A stretch of DNA of 64,000 bases from Uranotaenia lowii (lineage: Eukaryota; Arthropoda; Insecta; Diptera; Culicidae), in contig NC_073693.1 in the NCBI RefSeq assembly GCF_029784155.1, positions 20,558,002 to 20,622,001 on the forward strand. The letters run 5' to 3'. Below are positions 56,767 through 64,000 of the stretch, in pieces. A program made the translations under genes and the position numbers. Position 1 is the first letter of the stretch. Each line of letters starts with the position of its first letter. A model generated the notes under the pieces. It did no database searches. It was given only the letters and a program-made list of their open reading frames with translations, and was not told where the DNA came from.

Positions 56767-57683
56767 CCTACGGAGTGCCAAAAATTAGTCTCCTTTGAAT
56801 TGTGGCAAATTTTCAGAAATTTTAAGACGGAGCGTCGAAAGAACGACTGAAGAATTATTTGTAAACAATTCATATCGATTAAGAGGACTGCTTGAAATTT
56901 CAGAAAGCCATTTGAATTCTAACAAAAAATATTGTGTCAATGTATCTCAATTGGAAGTTTTTTTTTTGGGAACCCTCAATGAATTCTTGAAATATTTAAT
57001 CTTGAATCATTGTTTTTTTCATGGACGCAAAGCCCAGGAAAAAAAGTTCCTAATCAAACTTCGAGTGTTAAAATGACACTCCTTACTAAAACCAATAAAT
57101 CTCTCTTGTTTCCCAACCGATTTAATTCTGATATCCTCGTCATGTAACTCAAACATGTTTTCCATCCAATATTGGACAACAACATTCATTCCGTTACTCA
57201 AAGTTTAAGAAAAAAATCCGAGAAATATTTTTCGGCAAAAGATTGTAGATCTGCTACGGAAAGGATATATTTTTTTGAAATTTTTTAAGATCATGACCAC
57301 AAAAAACTTCAAAAATGGTGTGAAAACTGTACTTTTCAATCAATACACCGTCAAAATTGTTTGAGTCACACCAAATAAATTTTGAAAATAGGAATGGGAA
57401 GTTTTATTTGGCACATTTTCACATCTTTAGATTTTCAAAATACCAAACAAAGAATTTTTGACGAATTTTCAAAGGTAGCTTTTTTTAACTTTTTGTCAAT
57501 TTGCAATTTCTCAGATTTTCTTGCATTAAACTTTGAACTAAATTTTGAGTATACTCACGAAAGATTTTCGCAATAAATTTATATTCATCAGAAGGAAAAT
57601 TTCATACCGAATCTAGTCGTGGAATTAAATTAGCAATGCTAGGAAAAATTCTCAAACACATATTTTGTTATTTTTTTAACAAA
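56767..57683. other. AT-rich sequence
   Basis: Short frames only (for example 93 codons at 56795-57076), none recognised. Confidence 0.35.
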
Positions 57684-57685
57684 TA

Positions 57686-58623
57686 CCGTCAAACGGGGCA
57701 TCATGCAACAGCGGCGTCAGATGCAACATTTATATAACACCACACTGATTCAAATTTAAATTTAATGAAATGTGATAAAGTTATCTTTTAATGATAACAA
57801 AATGATGATGACATAATTTCTTGCATCTTAAGATATTTTTTTTTTAAGATTTTGATTTTCATATAAAATTTGAAAAATCAAACAATAAATGTACAATTTT
57901 AACATTTTTCGATGCCGTAAAAAACTTTACTCAATATGACGGATTTGCTTAATAATATCACCTACAAACTTTATACTGGTTTCCTCATCATATACCAACA
58001 CTGTTGATGTAAAAATATTTTTCGAACAGTCTCTTAATTTTTTAAAATAAATATTTTTATAATTCAGCTACCAGTCTGGGGTAAAATGCAACAAAATTCA
58101 AATCGAAGAAACGCCTTGTAAATCTTATTTCCATATGCTGGAATATGATTGTTTTGCATCACGCGTTTGTCAATATTGAAATATCGTTCATCCAAACATT
58201 ATTTTTTATGATTTCGGCTTTTACAATTTTTAGTAATATTTTTTACCCCTAAATGTATGCAGCACCCTTATTTTCAGAAAAAAGTTTTCAAAAAACAAAA
58301 AATCACTGCAAATGGTGTTTTCATGCATCATCTTTAAGTAATCGCAAATTTATCAAAAACTATACATTCTCATACGTTTTCATAGGATTTTTCATCAAAA
58401 ATAAAGTTTGTTGCAAGTTATCCCATTTTCTGAGGAGGATGAAAATCTCATGTTTTTTTAAATTAAAAATAGCTGAAGAAACCAATAATTTTTCTGACTA
58501 CGGAAAATTGATATCCCATCAACCTTAAAACTTTTGATGCATACGGGGTATGATTAAGTGTAAACATGAGGTTTTTAGAAGTCATTGACATTGAAAATTG
58601 ATGCATGTTGCCCCAGTTGACGG
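57686..58623. mobile_element. TA-flanked MITE (CCGTCAA termini)
   Basis: The left end CCGTCAAACGGGGCATCATG and the right end read in reverse, CCGTCAACTGGGGCAACATG, match at 17 of 20 positions. TA flanks both sides (57684-57685 and 58624-58625). An internal GGGGTAAAATGCAACA repeats the terminal theme. The 938-bp body encodes no transposase. The Tc1/mariner-type assignment is inferred from the TA site. Confidence 0.8.
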
Positions 58624-58625
58624 TA

Positions 58626-58926
58626 TTGTATTATCTTGTAACTGTTCTAATTGAACTTATCTTTCTAATATATTAACAAAAAATGAACCGGAAACAAAAA
58701 AAGTGATAAAAATGGTTAAACAAGGCTTATTTTGACAATGAACAACAGTGTTACACATAAAAAAATTAGATTACCTCTGAGTTTAGAGTTTTCAACGCAT
58801 TCAAAAGTTGATTGTCATATGATTAATATTTGGGATTTTTCAGAGCTAAACTTATTTTTCAAACATTAACTGAGCAAATCTTGGTGCCTCTAAACATTGA
58901 CATAAAATAAAGCAGAATCTTTATAA
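58626..58926. other. AT-rich spacer between two MITEs
   Basis: Nothing recognised. Confidence 0.4.
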
Positions 58927-58930
58927 TTAA

Positions 58931-60142
58931 CCCTCATCCGCATTAGATTTCATTACCCTAATCAGCACTAGGAGTGTCAATTTGACACTCCAAGCTAAAA
59001 TCGTCATAACTCTTTTTATATCTAACCGATAATATTGAAACTTATATCATTAGATACCTTGTAATGTCAGTAAAATATCTTTAAAACATTATATATAGCT
59101 AAATCTTCTAGTTTTCTCGTTATTCAGCATGAAAGAAAAAAAAATCCGAAAAAACATGCCTCAGGAAAACAGCTGTAGTTCATATATTACACGTTCAAAA
59201 AAATATTTGCCTGATACATATGAAAGCTGAAGTTGATGTCTACATCATGGAACAAAGAAATATTTTTTTAATTTTTTTTTAATGAAATGGTCACAAAAAG
59301 TTCAAAAAAGTGGTCTGAAAAACCTACCTTTCATTCGATTGCTAGTAAATACTGTTTGAGCGATGGTAGAGTTTTTTTTTAAAATATGACTACAAACTTT
59401 ATTAAAATTCTAACATTCTGCTGTCTTTAGATTTTCGATGCAACAAAAATTGAATTTACTGGAATTTTTCAAAGTTGACTACTTTGCGCGATTTTTTCAC
59501 TAATTGAAATTTTATCTGTTTTTGTCGTCCACCGTCAGGTTGTACCCGGATTTTCAGTGCTTTCTCGCCGTTTGAAGCAATCAAAACTATATCCATTGAA
59601 AAGGGAATTTAATCTACATTCTAGTGAGGTGCAACAAATCACGCTGTGAGATTTCACAAAAATATGAAAATTATAAACGTAAAATCATTCCTGAATTTCT
59701 AGAACCACAAGCAGCGCGTCCAGCAAAACGTGTTTGTTTGCTCTCCGAGTAGGTACGGTGGGTGGTGATTTGGGCAGAGAGCGAAGCCGACAGACGAAAT
59801 AATGATGCGTATCGTGACTAGCAAACGAGAACTACTATCAATAGAAAATTTCCAACCAAGAAACGTACGACAAATCTATTTATATGAAGTTCATAATAAT
59901 TCAAACGACTTAAATGGATTTTACTTTTGGAGTGTCAAAATGACACTCTAAGTCGGAAAAGGGAGTTTTTTTGTCCAGGCTCCCAGGGTTCGTCCATAAA
60001 TAAAGTAAAGATGTAAAATTAAAGAACTTTTGAATTCATTTAGGGTCCCCGAAGAAATTTTTGTTTTATGAAGCTTCTGAAAAAAGTTACAAGCATTCAA
60101 ACTTGAAATAGTGTCAAAATGACACTCTAATGCGGATGAGGG
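58931..60142. mobile_element. piggyBac-type MITE
   Basis: The termini CCCTCATCCGCATTAG and CTAATGCGGATGAGGG are perfect inverted repeats next to TTAA on each side (58927-58930 and 60143-60146), the piggyBac target. Subterminal palindromes GAGTGTCAATTTGACACTC (about 58973) and GTGTCAAAATGACACTC (about 59933 and 60113) repeat inside the ends. The 1212-bp body has a GC-richer centre (59700-59830) but no transposase frame. Confidence 0.93.
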
Positions 60143-60146
60143 TTAA

Positions 60147-61000
60147 TAGAGTTCCAAATTTTTAAGACTACATTGTAGAAAAACTTCTTCGTGCTTGAGT
60201 AAATTAATACCTAATTTCAGAAATTCAAAGATTTTGCTTTTTTGCAACTAAAGATTTCAACAAGCTCAATAATTTTTATGTGATAATGTATAATTGACTC
60301 AATAGACTAATCGATTTCGGGTCTTTTTTGAATTTCTCCAAACGTTGTGTCTAAAAAACTTTTTATTAGTTCAAAACTCATCCATGATTTTTGGCAGAAT
60401 TATTAGCTAACGTTTATATGGGTAAATTTGAACTTTTATGTTTGTATGTGAAAATGGAATATTTTGTTCTGAAAAATCAACTTCATTTTTGTTTCTTTTT
60501 TGGAACCAAGCGAATTAGTGATTAAGGTGCCAATTTATAAATTCTTCAAAGGAAATTTTCCGCTGAACAACTAAATTCTACGCTCAGAATTCTGACAAAA
60601 ATCTCATTTTTAGAACAAATCGTTATACATTTATTTCTGTTTGAGATATTTTGATTTTAGTGATACAATTTCGTTTCTCATATGCATATATACTCGACTG
60701 AATTGAGATGTGTTGGTTTTAATTCAATGTCATGATAAAAAAATTTAAATGTCATTTGTAAGAGGGTTTGAGGATCTACTGTTGCCATAATAATCAATGA
60801 AAAGCTTATTTTTGTAACCCGAATAAGTTTTGCTTAGCTGATAAAATAAAAATAAAGCTATTGTAAAAGTTTTGTAATTTATACCCTGGACCACAAGGAC
60901 CAATGAAAAACGTTTACAAAAACAACAAATATCATCCCAAAGCTCTAAGAATTATACCCCGCTTACCGGCCGTTGAAGTCACCCACAATTTATCAAACCA
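60147..61000. other. AT-rich sequence with a dispersed repeat
   Basis: 60290-60440 is the inverted counterpart of 45078-45225. No gene recognised. Confidence 0.4.
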
Positions 61001-61690
61001 GTCAATCACCTTTATATAAAACAAACTTGCGCGTTACCTTACCCGAATTTCGGAACAACCGGTAGCCGAAAGGTAAAATGGACGCCAAAACTGACATTAA
61101 GAGGCAAAACCATCACCAGTAAAAATCGCGGAAATCTAGAACATTTTCCCGGGATTCGCCCCATCGCACCAGTAGAAAAAAAACCAAGTCTCGCAGTTAA
61201 TGCTGCGCATCCGCACCACACAATATCGGGAGGATGTAGAACATAGAAAAGCCGTCGAAACCCTGCTGCTCCCTCTATACATTTGCTAAATGTATTCCGT
61301 TATGTAATGCAAAAGAATGGATGAAAACATCCAATCGGTAGCAAATTCCCCCCTGGTCGAAATGGTCTCGAAGTAAATAAAGAAGAATATTCCCCCAATT
61401 CGCTCAAGAATTTCGCAAGACGTCGCAGAATTTCCTCGGATGCGCACATTTCCTGTCAAGATAACAAAAAAAAAAGAATCTGCAACAAAATGTTCGATTC
61501 AATTGGCGAGAAAAGACTCGAATGTTATTGCTTTTTTCGAAAAACTTTTTCCCTATTATTCCTGCTGAATTTTTCCCCATCCCCAACTGACAATAAAATA
61601 AAATTTATAGTCAAACCTAACGATAAAATTGTGGGCTTGTGGGAGGGAGTTTTCTATAGTTAGCGTAGATACCCACCCGACATGGCAGAA
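61001..61690. other. Mixed-composition flank of the GC island
   Basis: Non-repetitive, GC-richer at 61030-61260. Only 60-codon frames, none recognised. Confidence 0.3.
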
Positions 61691-61960
61691 CAATTAAATT
61701 ATATGTTCGATGACTGCGGTCTAGTCTTGACTCCTGGTTGGTCCATTCCCGAAATGTTATCTCTCCCCCCTTGCGAATGAAATAGACAAGCAGCCAGACG
61801 ACGCATGCCCACCTGAACGTGACCTCCGGAAAGGTCAATCGCGTCACGTGACACATGGCAGGGCCCATGGTCCGGGATTTCTGGGGGCCGGCAGCCATCT
61901 TGGCGCCATCGCGCCATCTCGTTGGATTGCGGGAGACCGGTTTGAATGCTGTTTTTTTAG
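61691..61960 (-). promoter_or_regulatory. GC-rich island with clustered GCCAT motifs; candidate promoter or first exon
   Basis: Within about 30 bases (61892-61920) the plus strand has three GCCAT motifs (AGCCATCTTGG, GCGCCATCG, GCGCCATCTCG). These are the core of YY1/Pho-type sites, and a CACGTGAC E-box-like site lies near 61844-61851. On the minus strand the first motif forms CAAGATGGCTGCC, an ATG in good context at 61898-61896. The frame then stays open to 61617 (MAAGPQKSRTMGPAMCHVTR...), with a donor-like CAGGTGGGC about 85 bases downstream. The protein is not recognised. It may be the start of a housekeeping-type gene or simply a GC-rich patch. Confidence 0.33.
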
Positions 61961-62332
61961 TTCGGCCATTTTGAATAATAGATAATTTTATGATTAGGAA
62001 CTCCTTCTGGACTATTACAGAATCCAAAAATATCCTTGAATCCTTAAATCCTTAAATTACCCTCTATAAAAACAAATGTGAATAAAATCAAAATAAAAAA
62101 TTATAAAAATTTCAAGAAAATGCGAACATACCCTGCGCTCGATACTGCAAAGAAATTTTATGGAGGAAATTGTAAATGACCGATAAAGTAAAATAAGTAT
62201 CACAAATGTATTCGCAAAAAATGTTCATCCAGAAATCGTTCCTGAACACTGAAACGGGAAATCAACTATTTTTTTTTAAATTCTTCTTTTGACGGCTGCA
62301 CAGTATCCTTAAAAAAGTATTATGTACATTAG
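61961..62332. other. AT-rich spacer
   Basis: Nothing recognised. Confidence 0.4.
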
Positions 62333-63368
62333 GGCGGCAGTCAAATGGTTCATGTCGAATTTCGCAAATCGACCATATACATTTGGCAGATTGCCTCAAA
62401 AAAACTGACCTGTAAAAATTTCAGCTCACATGGACTTGATTAAGGGGTACCTCAAAGCGCTTAAAGTTTCTGTTTTTTACCCTCAAAAACCACCAGGATG
62501 GAAAATCGAAATTTTAATTTTTTATTACAAGTGACCTCAAATGCAGGAAACGTCGAAATCTGGTGCTATCTCGAACAAAAAAAAATTTGGCCAAAAATCA
62601 ACTTTACTTAATTAAGGGTCCGGCGCCGACTTTAGGGTTTCAAAAATCACGTAAGGTGAACACAATTCTCGCCAATATCTAGATTTAAATTTTGATGCCA
62701 AATGATGCCAGGATCTGGTGTTATCTCGAAAAATAATTTTGCCTATTTAAAAATCGGTTATCTGGAAACGGCCGGTTTTCCAAAAAGCCGGCCCATTAAA
62801 GTCAATTTTTAGTCAACAAATTTGTTCACTAGGTAACACCAGATTTCGACTTTTTAAACATTTTTAGGTCATTTGGCATCAAAACAAAATTTGTTTTAAT
62901 CGATTTTTATTAGTTTCCCCTTGATGATTTTTGAAGGTTAAAAACCCCAAACTTGGAGCGCACTCAGGAATCTCTAAATCAAAAATGATTCAGCTGAAAT
63001 TTTTCACAGGTCAGTTTTTTGGGCCAATCTACAAAATGTATATAGTCGATTCTAAAAATTCGATCATGAAATTTTTGCCATACACTGCCTCACTGAAATT
63101 TTGGCCAAAATCGACTTTCTGAGACTTCGATTTTTGACATTTTTTTTTTTATCGACATGCATTTTTAAATGATTTGGCAGTAAAATTTCCAGTTTCCTAT
63201 GGTCAACTGTTTAGAGATTTTAAGAGCAAAAAAATCGCCAGAGCGCTTTGAGGCACCCCTAAATCAAGTCCGATTAAGCAGAATTTTTGCACAGGACAGC
63301 TTTTTTGGGCCAATTTACACAATGTTTATGGTCGGTTTGCGAAATTCGACATGACCCATTTGGCTGCA
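62333..63368. mobile_element. Inverted-repeat DNA element with about 130-bp arms
   Basis: The left arm (from GGCGGCAGTCAAATGG at about 62333 to CCTCAAAGCGCT at about 62461) matches the right arm (about 63235-63368) in reverse. Both contain CATGTCGAATTTCGCAAA and GGACTTGAT followed by AGGGG. Internal partial copies (about 62990-63070) share GTCAGTTTTTTGGGCCAATC. No coding frame. Superfamily unknown; no target duplication identified. Confidence 0.7.
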
Positions 63369-63589
63369 GAAAGGCTTCCTACCGAAAGAATAGTGTCGAA
63401 AAACAGTAGGGGAGAGTGGGGTAACGTGGGTCATGGGGAAACGTGGGCCACTCTAAATATCTCAGCTGTGTGTTGAGATGAAAATCTCAATCCAATTGTC
63501 ATCCTCGTCGCTTTGCGTAACCAGGTTTTTCTATATGTTGTTGACTCATGTACGTATCATATTGTTTTTTTTTTATTTACCTAGCCTAG
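63369..63589. other. Spacer with one end of a GTGGGGTAAC-type repeat
   Basis: TAGGGGAGAGTGGGGTAACG near 63408, followed by ACGTGGGCCACTC, looks like the terminus of another miniature element. No partner end is visible before the window stops. Confidence 0.4.
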
Positions 63590-63661
63590 GGCTTGTGATA
63601 TAGCTAAGTTGGCAAGTCTGTTGTCTTCTGAGCCGATGTCCGCGAGTTCGAGCCCAAGAGT
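63590..63661 (+). mobile_element. SINE 5' part, interrupted by a hAT insertion
   Basis: GGCTTGTGATATAGCTAAG through the B box GAGTTCGAGCCC to CAAGAGT matches the first 70 bases of the SINE family. The sequence then switches abruptly to a hAT terminus. Confidence 0.88.
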
Positions 63662-64000
63662 CATGGCCGTAGGAGCGGGGGGGGGGAGGGAGTTGGGTAG
63701 TGTTTGGGGATTAAACCCCCCCCCCCCCATGAGGGTTCATCAAAAGCATGCGCGGTATTTTACACAAAATTTTAAATTTTCAATCAAATTTTGTGATGGA
63801 GTAAGGTTATTTGATAGTAACAATCTTGACTCAAAATTGACTTCAAAACCTCGAAAACTTTTCTCAGGTTCAGAATTCAGCAACAGATTTTCAAATTTTT
63901 TCACTTAAGGATAGTAATTCATTTCTTAATACTAAGTTTTATTCTAGTTCCTTACAATCAAAATAGAGATTGTATTTGTGTTTTCAAATTTCGTATTTTG
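63662..64000. mobile_element. hAT-type element with G/C-run terminus, cut by the window end
   Basis: CATGGCCGTAGGAGCG plus a G run (63677-63686) and a C run (63716-63729) match the left end of the 46644-49320 element. The following 200 bases (TTTTAAATTTTCAATCAAAT ... CTCAGGTTCAGAATTC) align with 46730-46860. The right end lies outside the window. Confidence 0.85.

Overview
This is a repeat-laden, AT-rich eukaryotic window with no intact host protein-coding gene that I can identify. The transposon set points to a dipteran insect, most likely a mosquito (inference): a BEL/Pao LTR element with a PHD-finger Gag, a Tc1 element, a degraded DD37E-type mariner-like element, an R1-like LINE relic, tRNA-derived SINEs, hAT and piggyBac-like miniature elements, and insect-style core-promoter and splice motifs. 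There is no operon layout and no prokaryotic signal.

Layout. 1-2242 is AT-rich and mostly featureless. 2243-3904 is a complete but dead Tc1 element: TA target site, IR/DR ends and a broken minus-strand transposase. A tandem repeat follows (3925-4370), then a tRNA-like SINE stretch (near 4856) and a GC-richer unassigned block (5440-7440). 7566-7754 is a SINE with a perfect 14-bp target-site duplication. 8160-9160 is the decayed 3' end of an R1-like LINE ORF2, followed by a degenerate minisatellite. 10228-11214 is a doubled repeat with AAGGTTGCCAG ends, and related pieces recur across the window. 12850-16660 is a non-repetitive, GC-richer block that may be the 5' region of a minus-strand gene (splice donor at 15830/15829, candidate 47-nt exon at 16607-16653). 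17321-18128 and 21882-23109 are miniature DNA transposons.

25501-37016 is a nested transposon stack. An older TIR element carrying many copies of GGGGTAATTATGAACA was invaded by a DD37E-type element (25895-27225) and by a full-length BEL/Pao retrotransposon (28991-36524). The BEL copy has LTRs identical by eye, a 5-bp target-site duplication and an uninterrupted 2022-codon gag-pol. It is the one clearly intact gene and probably a recent insertion.

38079-43690 is a 5.6-kb satellite. An 11-bp-unit array contains a perfect-looking 870-bp duplication and passes into a 9-bp-unit array. Its long open frames are by-products of the 9-bp period. 43700-44840 is unassigned GC-richer sequence. 45823-54682 is dominated by hAT-type elements with long G/C runs inside their ends, nested in one another, with a peculiar SINE composite (47649-48420) inside one of them. 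54683-55215 is a strand-switching short tandem repeat. The right side holds a SINE (56583-56766), a TA-type MITE (57686-58623), a piggyBac-type MITE (58931-60142), a small GC-rich island that could be a promoter or first exon (about 61690-61960), an inverted-repeat element (62333-63368), and a SINE interrupted by another hAT copy running off the window end.

No host pathway can be reconstructed. The biology visible here is transposon succession. All similarities were judged by eye; no database search or alignment program was run.
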